A DNA stretch of 64,000 nucleotides from Quercus robur (Eukaryota; Streptophyta; Magnoliopsida; Fagales; Fagaceae), in the NCBI RefSeq assembly GCF_932294415.1, contig NC_065542.1, positions 48,077,942 to 48,141,941 on the forward strand, in the 5' to 3' direction. Positions 24,701-34,822 of the stretch are shown in pieces; position 1 is the first letter of the stretch, and each line of letters begins with the position of its first letter. The translations under genes and the position numbers were made by a program. The notes beneath the pieces were generated by a model, which had not been told where the DNA came from, ran no database searches, and saw only the letters and a program-made list of their open reading frames with translations.

Positions 24701-27700
24701 TAGGCTCCGATTTCAGAGGTGTGGATCGTTTTTTATTAAAAAATATACCTATTACATTTGTTAATGAGTTAATCACACAATTTAGTTGTGCTTGTATTTT
24801 GTTCCCTTTTTCTACCAAATTGGTTGTCAATGTTTACATTGGTTGGTAGGTTCTTGTTTGCATAATTTCCCTGGTATTGGACCAAGGAGTTTTCATAGGC
24901 AGTTCAAGGGTTGTTAGTAAAATTATTGATTGCTAATACTGTAGTAAGATTTATTCAACGTGTTTTAAAACATATAAAACAGTTTAAGTTCGTCAATAAA
25001 CTACAATTATTCACCCTCTCGCTAATGCAACTTATATACATTTTTTCAAGAAGATCTTGAAATCATTATAGTTCCTTGCGGTCTCTACTTGGATATGTGA
25101 CAGTGGATGGTCATTTTTGGAATCATATTTAGCAAGAAATTTCAGGATTCATAAGTCTCATATTTGATGGAATTGTCTTCTTCTTCTTCTTCCTTTTTTT
25201 TTTTTTTTTTTTTTTTGCAGAATCTATGACCTATGCATGGGTGATAATCCTTCATCTTTCTTGGGAATTGAGCAACTGCAGCAGTATACACATCTGCAGC
25301 AGTGGCTTGGTCTTTCAGTTGCCTCTGTAGAGCTTGGGCATATTGTAGAGTCTCCAGTTATTCGCACAGCTACTTCAATTGCTCCTCTTGGATGGAATGG
25401 AGTACCTGGCGGGAAGAATGGAGAACCTTTAAAAGTCGATATCACTGGATTTGGCTTGCATCTGTGTACACTGGTTCACGCTCAAGTGAATGGTAACTGG
25501 TATGGTCCTTGGCAATTTTTATGGCTCTCCCCACCCTTCTTTTGTGAATTAATTTTACAATTAAGCACATCCTACATGATATATTAGGATACGATGACTT
25601 TAGTGCAACCTGCCAGGATTGCTTCATTGTCATCGTGCATATCATCATTCACGATCAGTGTCTTTTTTAGATCACCTTTAGGACTGACTACCAAGGCTTG
25701 ATTGTTGTTGTCGTGTTTTATAGATCACCTATACTGAACACAAAGACCTAATTTCCTGATACTTTTGGCAGCGGCCATTTTTTTTTTCCTTCCCTTTTTT
25801 TAAATATATGCTTCTCACTAATGTTTCTTGATTCAATTGTTTCTTTGCTACACCTGTTTGAGCTTTGACCTGACCAATATGCTCTTCACTTCTGTACCGG
25901 TTTCTATTGAGTGCATTCATACATTAAGGGATCATATTAAAGGAATATTTATCTTCTAAGCTTTTTTGTTGCTGGAGCATTGCCTCATGATCATCATAAA
26001 TTAAATTGCAAAGTGAATTGCACATTCTTTATTCTAGTGACTACCATATAGGTTCAAGGTACACTTACTGTAAATCTTGTTAATATAACTTTGTATTGGA
26101 TTAGTATTTTTGACAAATCTAACGTTGGATTATGCCGTCTTCTTTAAATCTCCAAGCTTGCATATTATCAAGATATGATTAGATGTCAATAACTATCTTA
26201 TTTATAAAATGTTTTGCTTTCAAATTTTTCCTATTTTAAAAATTTATGTTAAACATGAATTTATAGACATGTAGTAAGTAATATATGATTGACATGAAAT
26301 TTGGCATGCTATGTATGTGTTAAGAATCAATAGAACATGTAATTCAATAGTGGGGTTTTCAATTATTTTTTTATAAGTATATAAATTTATTAAAAAAAAA
26401 AATTCAAATCAAGTACATGGGATGTATACAAGAACAGAGTGCTAAAGAAAATAAAAGCAAACCAGAAAAAACACAACTGTTATCTAGAGCCCAGGGAGTC
26501 CGTGAAATCTGGGAGCTCCTTAATTGAAGAAGACATTGAGCATGTTGGCCACACATATAATGACTTCAAAAACAAAAACTTCATTATGTTGAGCTCTTGG
26601 CCCTCAAAGCATCTCATGTTTCATTCATGCCATATATGCCACATGAGACAAAATGGAACCACTATATATATATTCCCCACAGATTGGTTTAGCTTTGTGT
26701 TTATTATCAAGTATATATGTTTATTTGCTCCAGCAGCCTCTCCTTGATTGGTTGAGAAAAGGATTTTGTGGGGTTGACCGTTTGTATTACTCACAATTGC
26801 CAATTGCTAGGCCCAAGAAAATTTAGAAACTAGGTTAGCCATAGGCGGAGAGTATTACTATATGGCGTTGTTCAGCTATTATTTTGTTTCAACTTTATCT
26901 ACAGGATTTGATATTTGTTTATTTATTTTTAACACCCGAGTATTTTTGTGAATGAGAGTATTCTTAGGAAGGTAACACTACAGAAGCTATGAGTCATTTG
27001 AGATTGTTGGTGATGTTTTAGAGAGAATGATCAACATCCCATTTCAACAAATGGTGCGTTCTGGTTCACAGTAGTGGATTTTGTATGGCCATTAGAGTTT
27101 TATGAAATGGTATCTAATTGCTTTCCATGTCTTGCTGTTGAAGTTGTCCTGACACTTGGTGCAGTGTTTATGGTTTTTACTTTTCAATTGTTCTGTTTTT
27201 GGCCAACATAATTTTGATAGCATATTTTCTTCTGTAACACAACTCTACTATCCACCTGTCCATATGCATATGTGTGGGCGGAGCTTGAGAATGAAAAAAA
27301 AAGAGGGGGGTGGGAGGTTCTTTTTTTCCCAGAACCTCCATGGGTGTCTTTTGGTTTGAGATACATCATGATTTTGTATTTATCCTATTCAGGTGTTCTA
27401 CTAGAGTGGAATCATTCCCCTCAGTTCCGAATTATTCTTCAAATTGTGAAATGGAGCGAGAATTACAACAAATGCGAGTTTTGGTTGGAGCGCCATTGAG
27501 ACAACCACCAAAGCATCAGATAGTGGCAGATCCATTGATGCCTTTGTTTTCTTCTATTGATTCAGATGCTGCCCATCTCAATCATGAAAATACTTCAGGT
27601 TCCTTTCATGATGAAAAAATTATTCGCCCTGAAGGTTTGAATGATTTTTTTGTGTTCTGCACCAGTGATTTTGCTACTGTCTCTAAGGAGGTTCATGTCA

Positions 27701-30178
27701 GAACTCGTAGGGTCCGGTTACTTGGCCTTGAGGTACTGATGTTTAAATATATATGAAAAATATGATTTACAAAAGATGTTTCTTTTTTTTTTTTCTTTTT
27801 TTTTGTTATTTATATAGTGACACATGACTTATGGGCCATGTAGGGTGCTGGTAAAACTTCTCTTCTTAAGGCAATACTTAGTCAAAGTAGAGTAAACACT
27901 AATGCCTATGTTGAGAATATGCTTCCTGAGAGTGATGATCAAGAAGGGATTGCTGGTGGTTTATGCTACTGTGTTTCAGCAGGGGTAAATTTGCAGGTAT
28001 TCATTTTTTTTTTTTTACTGTAAAAGATGTTACTTGTTTATACGAAATTTTTATTCTCCTCTATTACACTTTAACATTGGCACTATATTTGATTGGTCTT
28101 GGGTTTGGGGACTCACATCTAGTGAATCTCACCCGTTGTTTTGTAGATTCGCTTCTTTCTTGTATATAGTTTCTGATTTCTTTTGTATTTTTTGGCTGCT
28201 TTATGTTGTTTGCATAAAGAAGTCCTTTATTAATAATATTTTTTCTTATCTATCAAAAAAAAAAAAAAAAATTGCTGTAATTTCTACCAATTGTACCATA
28301 CTACACTTATAGCTGATCAAGCTGTTCTGTGTGACCCAAGCATGCCAATGAGTTTTAGTTCAAATGGCACCTCCTGCTTGTAAGAGTAAGGTGGAGGATA
28401 AGGTTGTGGGTTTGAGATCCACTTGCATGTATAACTTACAAATAAAGAAAAGTAGTGACCCAGGCATATTGACCCTGATAATCTATCTTGGACATGCTTG
28501 ATATTAGTTCACTTGTGGGGAGCCAATTAACTGTAGTTCACAGGATACTTTCTCCTGCCATAAAGAATGGGTGGAGGTGGACATTCTTCTACCAGAGGTT
28601 GCTAAGTTGTTTACATTGAAAAGGACCTTGTTGAAGTGTTTATATTTACCAACTCATGGAGCAATGTAGATGCTTCATGCTAGTTAATGATTTTGATGAG
28701 ATAAGGCCTCTAACATTAGGATAGATGGAGTTTAGGCAGAGTATGCTCTCAGCTTCTAATTATATCATTGATCTGATTAGGTCGAGAAGGATTTCTCATG
28801 TGTTTATCCTCTCTCTCATGGTTATTATTAGTATATTTCTCGACTTTTTGTCTTTAATTTCTCTCCCCCTGTTCATATATTTATTTAATTATTTTCACTG
28901 CAGGATCTGAATAGGGAAGTTTCTCGTTTCAGAGATGAACTATGGATGGGAATTCGTGATCTTAGTCGGAAGACAGATCTGATTGTTCTTGTGCATAACC
29001 TGTCCCATAAAATACCCCGATACAATCACTCAGATTTGTCACAACAGAAGCCAGTCCTTTCTCTTCTGTTGGATGAGGCCAAATCTCTAGGAATCCCTTG
29101 GGTTCTTGCCATAACAAACAAATTTTCTGTCAGTGCACATCAGCAAAAAGCAGCAATAGATGCTGTTGTGCAGGCATACCAAGCATCTTTAAGCTCAACT
29201 GGAGTTATCAATTCCTGTCCATATGTTATGCCTGGTGTTGCAAGTGCTTCTTTGTCTTGGGGTGCAACTGGCGGAGATTCTGATGGGAGGATGGGTGCTC
29301 AAAAACTTATTTTTGCTCCAATCAATCTTGTTCGGAGGCCTTTCCAGAAGAAAGATATTGTTCTTTCAGTGGAGGGTGTTGCCTCTCTTTGTCAGCTAAT
29401 CCATCGTGTGCTTCGAAGCCAAGAGGAAGACTCTTTCCAGGTAAAAGCATTTAAATGGATTTTGTATTAACAGAATGTAATGTTTGAACCCCTTCTTACT
29501 AATGGTTTTGTGTTAAGTTATGACTATGGGCACAAATTTTTTGATGCAGTAGCAAGGGGTGTTGAATTTGCTGACAATATTCAAAAATGAATTTGGGCAT
29601 TGAATTTTGTTTTTATGATATTTTTTTTGGGGGTGGGGGAGGGAGGGGGTCTGCAACAAGGGTTGATAAAAGAAATTGGGTGTTTAGAATATTGGAGAAT
29701 TTCATGAATGATTTCATTGTCGCTGGATTGCATTAATCACCCATGTATGAATCTAGTCTAGGTCATTGAGGAACTTCGTGACTTCTTGTTGTTGGTTAGG
29801 TCATATACTTTGCAATCTTTTTTATATGTTGGTACTACTTTAGTTGATTATCCCAAAAACCATTTTACTGGTTACTTTGATGCTCTCTGGTTCTATTAAT
29901 AACCATGTTGTAATATGTGTTGTGGTTTGTTGTTCATATGGTTTTCTTTTCAATATTAATTTTAATGTTTTTCTTTTTTCAAATAAAAGGAATTTGCTAA
30001 AGATAGACTTATGGTGGAGTTGGCACGAGAACAAGCAATGGTTATAGGAGCAAGTAGAGATGCTCAGGCCAAGGCATCCTCCTTAACAGCTGCAGCTGTG
30101 GGTGCTTCCCTCGGTGCCGGTCTTGGTATTGTCTTGGCTGTTGTGATGGGTGCAGCATCTGCCTTGAGGAAGCCCTGA
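15705..30178 (+). CDS. Class 3 lipase / P-loop GTPase-like protein, 14 exons
   Basis: Exons by my reading: 15705-15974, 18465-18574, 19549-19611, 19694-19886, 20113-20217, 20392-20522, 20639-21206, 24394-24459, 24642-24718, 25221-25499, 27393-27732, 27844-27996, 28904-29440 and 29990-30178. All introns are GT-AG, the frame stays open, and the product is 1026 residues. The alpha/beta-hydrolase (lipase class 3) part holds the nucleophile elbow GHSLGGA (residues 241-247, Ser243). A Walker A motif GLEGAGKT lies at 732-739 and a G4-like TNKF at 856-859. The last about 30 residues form a Gly/Ala-rich hydrophobic segment that may anchor the protein in a membrane. Size and domain order match the plant 'lipase class 3 family protein' group (Arabidopsis At3g07400 type, named from memory). 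Lipid substrate and GTPase activity are unproven. It looks functional. Confidence 0.93.
16615..16881 (+). mobile_element. 5'-truncated LINE (L1 type) with target duplication
   Basis: The coding remnant reads QRERNQRTFEDVESLGDQLL and then FDWSRVWGLTSC, the C-terminal end of a plant L1 ORF2. It ends in an A-rich tail. The perfect 13-bp direct repeat GAGATTAATATGT flanks it (16602-16614 and 16882-16894), as expected for target-primed reverse transcription. Confidence 0.9.
17190..17355 (+). mobile_element. LINE (L1 type) 3' remnant
   Basis: The translation WIVWRERNNSFNGVEFSTIE, followed by LYDWSNALG, matches the same C-terminal ORF2 region as the neighbouring LINE piece but is clearly diverged from it. 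No tail or target duplication was found. Confidence 0.7.
17412..17631. mobile_element. PIF/Harbinger-type MITE
   Basis: The ends are GTGTGCATTTGGAACGC and, inverted, GGGTCTGTTTGGATACC. The 3-bp direct repeat TTA flanks it (17409-17411 and 17632-17634). The 220-bp length suits a MITE. Confidence 0.75.
21962..22224. mobile_element. Mutator-like MITE (first copy)
   Basis: The ends are GGGGAAATTACACTCT and, inverted, GGGGAAATTACACTTT. The 9-bp flanks AATATTTCT and TATATTTTT match at 7 of 9 positions. The termini resemble those of the Pack-MULE at 7672. The interior is built from repeated TAGTTTAG/GGGGTAAGTGT blocks. The second copy lies at 43894-44168. Confidence 0.75.
22393..22545 (+). mobile_element. 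tRNA-derived SINE (copy 2)
   Basis: TTCTAGCTTAAACGGCACTT is A-box-like, GGATTCAAGGCCCAC is B-box-like, and an A-rich tail follows. The same insertion is at 44313-44458 in the duplicated lipase segment. Confidence 0.6.
22614..23401. mobile_element. hAT element with GC-rich subterminal repeats
   Basis: The ends CTGGGATGCACGGACGCG and (inverted) CTATGAAGCACGGGTGCG match at 13 of 18 positions. An 8-bp direct repeat CTTAGAAT flanks it (22606-22613 and 23402-23409). The duplicated intron has no element at this point (about 44540-44550), which gives an empty site. Inside are three tandem copies of CGACGCGGCCGAAATCGG followed by further CGGCC-rich repeats (22750-22880) and a poly(A) run. No transposase is present. 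Confidence 0.88.
25500..27392 (+). other. Lipase intron 10
   Basis: It is AT-rich with no gene. It contains the 3' end of a LINE or related retroposon on the minus strand (26363-26547). The part from 26552 on is also present in the second lipase copy (45228 onward). Confidence 0.7.
26363..26547 (-). mobile_element. Retroposon (LINE-type) 3' end
   Basis: Read on the minus strand, the sequence ends CTTGTATACATCCCATGTAC and then a poly(A) tail, a terminus typical of plant L1-type elements. A shorter relative lies at 50370-50460, also on minus. This segment was lost from the second lipase copy. Confidence 0.6.
28022..28275 (+). mobile_element. 5'-truncated LINE in lipase intron 12
   Basis: Translation gives FDWSWVWGLTSSESHPLF, the same ORF2 C-terminal end as at 16615, and the element ends in poly(A). 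It is also present in copy 2 (about 46727-46963), so it inserted before the duplication. The left border is approximate. Confidence 0.7.
28344..28454 (+). mobile_element. tRNA-derived SINE (copy 3) with target duplication
   Basis: The A-box-like TTTTAGTTCAAATGGCAC and the B-box-like GGGTTTGAGATCC lie about 45 bp apart, and an A-rich end follows. Near-identical 13-bp direct repeats flank it, GTGACCCAAGCAT (28331-28343) and GTGACCCAGGCAT (28455-28467). Confidence 0.8.
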
Positions 30179-30474
30179 GAATTTACTCCATTTTTTTTTT
30201 TCATTTTAATTTTTTCAGAATTGAGAGTTTGGTAATTTTTTTTTTTTAATTTTTAGTTTTCCCATGTGGCCATTTTTGTCAATACTAGAGTTAATCATCT
30301 TACAAGGCATTGCTTCATATAGGCAAAGGGGCTTAGGCTTCTCTTTGAAGTTCTATTTGTTTATTTATAGTTTTGAACCTATGCCATCTCTCCTGGATGT
30401 ACAGATTGTATATGTTGGTGAACAATGCCATTGATGATTTCAAGAATATACCCCAGTATAAACTACCTCCCATT

Positions 30475-30480
30475 AATAAA
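30475..30480 (+). promoter_or_regulatory. Putative poly(A) signal of the lipase gene
   Basis: AATAAA lies 297 bp past the stop codon. It is kept in the second copy (49523-49528). Homology between the two copies ends about 19 bp later. Confidence 0.5.
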
Positions 30481-30666
30481 GAGTTGAGCACATTTAATCT
30501 CTAACACCTCTAACCCACTACTAATTAATAAAATATTTTTATTTCTTTCATTTTGGATTTTATTATTTTTACTATTTAAATAAAATAAATGTCAATTCCA
30601 TGTAAGACACTAAATCTATGGGGAAATATAACGGGGCACTAACACAACCCCACCAATTCACGCGGA

Positions 30667-31272
30667 TAGAGGTGTTCACTAAACTGCATAAACCGCACCA
30701 AAACCGCTCGCAAAATGGTATAACCGCATCGCACCACAAGTAATAGTACACCGCATCGCACCACACCGCATGGTGCAGTGCAGTTTGCGGTTTTATTATA
30801 AGAAACCGTACAAACTGCACCGCACCCTCTTTATATATTAATATATTTATTTATTTTTAATATTAAATATATTATTAATAGTTTAATAACCCTGATTTTC
30901 AAAAAAAAAAAAATTGTTTAATAACCCTAGCAAGTGTTGACTAGAAAAGCTAACCCAAAATAAAGAAAAACTAGCTCAATAATTTAAAACGTGGCCCAAA
31001 AAAAGGGAAAAATTAGTTTTGGGCTGAGTAAAAAAAGCCCAAAATTTGAAAAATATATAGACTTCAAACCGCATCTTATACATAGTATCGCACATGTGAC
31101 TGTAAAAATAAGGTGAGGTGTGGTTATAGTTTTGGCTAAACTCTGAACCGCACTGCATATGTGACCGTAAAAACAAGGTGCAGTGTAATTATAATTTTAG
31201 CTAAACCACACTGCAAAGTGCGGTACTAAAAATGGTCCAAAACTGCACCACATCGCACCGCAAACACCCCTA
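30667..31272. mobile_element. hAT (Ac-like) non-autonomous element
   Basis: The ends are TAGAGGTGTTCACTAAACTGC-like and, inverted, TAGGGGTGTTTGCGGTGCG. The 8-bp flanks CACGCGGA (30659-30666) and CATGCGGG (31273-31280) differ at two positions. Subterminal regions are full of ACCGCA/TGCGGT motifs in both orientations, possible transposase-binding sites. No coding capacity was found. Confidence 0.85.
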
Positions 31273-31280
31273 CATGCGGG

Positions 31281-33299
31281 TTTGTCCCAACAAAAAGTTG
31301 GTGGATTGAGGGTGGGGCCTCTCACATACTTACTATGATAAGGCTAGTGATACAGGACCAGGAAAAAAAAATGCAATGACTCAAGCTCGTGCCATCACAT
31401 ATACAAATAGAAATTGTGGACTCAAAAGGAATTGGTTATTATTGCAAGAAACAAGATTTTATTGTCTTGGTACTTATTGACCTCATATCATCTTGAAATG
31501 TTACAAGCATAGAAGTTATAAAAAGAAAGTGTAGTGCGAATGTGTATTTGTCAAAATTCACATTCAATAAAAACTTGAAATTCAAATATTTTATTGATAT
31601 GATCATTATTTTTCGTAGAGTTTTAAAATTTTGATTTTACATCTTGAAGATGTATATTGTTTACATCAGTAGCCTCTTCATTTATACTTTTCCACACTTT
31701 TCCACTAAGTGCCACAAAATAATGTTGCACGTGTTTAGTTTGTCTAATAAAATAATGTCACGTGACAGACTAAAAATGACGTGAATAATAGACACAATTG
31801 ATCCTTATAATAAATTTCACAATAAATTTAATTTTTCACAAATACTTATGATATATTTCACAACAAATTTCATTATAGGTAAAATAATTAATTATGAAAT
31901 AAATACTTAAATAATTTCACAAATACTTATAAAAAGTTGCTTTTGTATAATTATTTAATCCTTAAACTTAAATAATTGTTTGTGGCCAGCAGCCAAGATT
32001 CAAAAAAGTTATTCACTGTATACTGTGTAAGCCCTTACGAAAAAAAAAAAAAAAAAAGTTGTGTGGCTCTTTTCTTACCACGTATCCACATGAGGTCATG
32101 AGGACAACATTATTTCAGAAAGGGATTGTTGTGTAAGGGAACTTGTTTCAGCCAAGGCATAACTTGTTTCATAAATTTTGTCCTCCTTTCCACTGCTACA
32201 CCGCAATAAGGGAGGAAAGTCTTGGTCTTCAGTGGTAAATGTTTCTTTCACTTTCAGTTTCACTACACTTTTTTTTCTTTCTTTCCTTCATTTTCTCTCA
32301 GATCCCATCTCTTGCTCTGTCTTTTTTCTTTCTTTCTTTCATTCCCTCAACAGACAAAGACCGCTGAAATCAAAGAGAACTCAAGCACGAAATGGGGATG
32401 GCTTCAAGGAACACCCGATCATGAACCACGCCTAGCTGATGCACCCATTTCAAGGCACCTCCTGTCGTCGGCAACAAATAGTTTTTCAGCTTTGAACAGT
32501 TCCGGCGCTGAGATTCACAAGTATTTAAAACCCATATCGATTTCTTTTAAAAAAATATTTAAGTCATAATTTTTTTTTAGTGATTATATGTTCTGGTTTT
32601 GTTCTATAACATCTGAAATTTGTATGAGTTGTAATTTTTGTAAGAGGATATTTTTTTAATGAGACTTTTGTAAGAAGTTGTTTGGTAGTAGAGTGTTGTT
32701 TTTGGTTAGCTTGTTTCAGGTGTGTAGTTTGCGTTTCAACCTTCGAGGAGGAGGGGGAGGAGAAATGAGTGAAGGGTAGTTATGTCTTTTTAGAAAAATA
32801 TATTTTGTCAGATACTTTTCCTTGTTCCCATAAAATCATTGCTGTCCTGTGAAAAAGCAAAACACAACAAATAAAGTATTCCTGACCCAATCACAAATTT
32901 TTTTGTTTGAGAGGTTGACCCAATCACAATATACATTACATTGAAAGACCATTAATATCTCACCGACACACACCAACCATTACAAGATAAAGTCAAATTC
33001 AAAAAGTTAGAAAACGGACAAAATATTAATAAAGCTACAGCTTCAGTTAATCACAGTTCAGATTAAGTTAGTCTTAAAAGAATAAATCAATAAAGAGAGA
33101 TCTCATTCATTTCAGTTCCGTTTAGTGATTTCAGGTAAAGAGAGAGAGAGTCAGAGAGAAAAACCTTGAGGGAGCACCGGAGCAGGGAGGCTGAAGGTTG
33201 AGGCTGTGGCAGTGACCGTCACTGACGAGCGATCTCCGATGAGGGGCGACGATGTGCTCTGGACTGCGACTGGAGCGAGGGAGGCGTTGCTCTGTTTTT
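31281..33299. other. Intergenic region
   Basis: The region is AT-rich with no recognised gene. A pyrimidine-rich stretch at about 32235-32350 leads into a 115-codon ORF ending at 32569 (TAA 32567-32569), which resembles no family I know. A purine-rich stretch lies near 33135-33160. I see nothing else to support. Confidence 0.5.
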
Positions 33300-33657
33300 A
33301 GGTTTGCTTTAGCTTTTAGTGATTTGCTCGGTTTTTTTTTTTTTTTTTTTAAGAATCCGTAGGTTTGCTTCCTCTATAGTCTGTTGGGTTTGCCGTGGGC
33401 GGCTAGCCGTCCGTTGTTTTGCTCTGTTACAATTATTTATTTATTTATTTTTTTCAGATTTTAGTTCAAAATTTTTTTTTGGGCTTTTTTTTTTTTTTTT
33501 TGCTTGAAAGTAGAGCAATAAATTAAATTTTTTTTTTTTAAAAAAAAGGAAAATTTGAGGGTGTTCCTAATTTTTTTTAAAATTATTATATATATATTTT
33601 CAGGTCAGGGTGTTGCTGGGAACACCACACCCTGAGCATAACGTGGCGCCACCACTG
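33300..33657 (-). mobile_element. hAT (Tip100-like) element end, partial
   Basis: The terminus at 33657, read inverted, is CAGTGGTGGCGCCACG, followed by CAGGGTGT and GGGAACACC-type blocks. It matches the left end of the complete element at 53265, and shared internal sequence such as TAGTTCAAAATTTTTTTTGG confirms this. The opposite end was not found, so the element is truncated or very diverged; the true start may lie near 33130. Confidence 0.7.
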
Positions 33658-33751
33658 CTTGCAGCAAGCAGGTACACCGTACGTGCATTACTATCATGTT
33701 ATTCAAAAAGTGTAAAACTTTTATTAATTCTTGTTATACATAATATTTTGA
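33658..33751 (+). repeat. Inverted dispersed copy of 53064-53153
   Basis: The segment begins CTTGCAGCAAGCAGGTACAC and aligns at close to 90% by eye with the reverse complement of 53064-53153. That region lies just 3' of the stop codon of the small gene at 53209-55499. It may be a duplicated 3' UTR piece. An hAT terminus abuts it directly. Confidence 0.8.
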
Positions 33752-34304
33752 GGCCTTTCATTCCTATTATGAAATCAATTGCTCAGGTTAATCTTTTTAT
33801 GGTGGAGATATTAATATTTGTAATAAAAAATCCAATTACAAATAATTGAGATCATATTATCATTGTTAGACTATCTTAAAGCAAAAAAAATAATGTTGTG
33901 TCCCTAATATGGTGTATATATTTAGTTTCTAAACCGTAAATTAACTAGGAAAGTAGCAGTTTTTTTTTTTTTTGGTTTGCTGAATGAAAAGTAGTAGACA
34001 TATAGACAAACAAAACCAGCAATATTGAATTATAGAAATACATAAAGTGGCATGGCTTGATAGAAATACAAAAGTGGCATGGTATGAATACATGAAGTGG
34101 TGTGAAACAATTGTGGCATGGTAGAAGTACAAAAGTAGTATACAAATAGACAAACAAAACTAGCAAAACCTAAGTGGTATGATAGACCAAAAAAATTTAA
34201 TAGTAGCCAACAAAGAAATTAAAAGACTAGCAGACAAAAAAATACTAGCAGACTACTTGTGAAAAAATAGTAACACTTAATCATCCATTGTCCGACAATG
34301 TCCT

Positions 34305-34822
34305 AAAGCACGAGTGCGTTTCGGGACTCGGGTGTGGGTGCGGGTGCGGGACTCAGCAATTTTTGAAAAAGTAAGGTGCGGTGCTGCGGGACTCGGCGAT
34401 TAAAAAATTATTAAAAATATTTTTATTTATATATTTTTACTATTAAAATATTCTTAAAAAACACATTACCATGCCTTGATTCACAAAACAAAGAAAGAAG
34501 AAGGCAAGAAACACGTTACTATGCGTTTGAGGTCAGAATTTCGGCTGTTCCGGTGAGTTTCAAGGCCGATATCGGCCTGTTTCGGCCGTTTCCAACCTGT
34601 TTTGGCCGTATTAGTTGCCGGCTGATACGACCCGATATGGCTGATACGGCTCGATTCTGGCCGAATCAGCTTGGTTCGGCGCAAATCGAGCTGAGTCGGC
34701 GCGAATCTGAGAAAAAAAAAACAAAACTTAGACGCGGCACCGACGCGCGGGCAACCGCGTCCCGTGTCGGGCTGCATCGGACTCGGGTGTGGCACCCTCA
34801 CAGTCGCGTTTGTGCTTTCTAG
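34305..34822. mobile_element. hAT-type element related to 22614-23401
   Basis: The ends AAAGCACGAGTGCG and, inverted, AAAGCACAAACGCG resemble those of the element at 22614. Shared internal blocks include GGGTGTGGGTGCGGGTGCGG, GACTCGGCGATTAAAAAATT and the CGGCC-rich repeats. The corresponding point in the other palindrome arm (about 42465) has no element. I could not define a clean target duplication. Confidence 0.75.

Noticed and set aside
32178..32569. Overlapping ORFs of 85 and 115 codons
   Set aside because: They start in a pyrimidine-rich stretch, match no family I know and lack a promoter or splice context I can support.
34305..34322. A clean 8-bp target duplication for the GC-rich hAT in the left arm
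   Set aside because: The bases flanking both ends do not match convincingly, so I relied on homology to 22614 and on the empty site instead.
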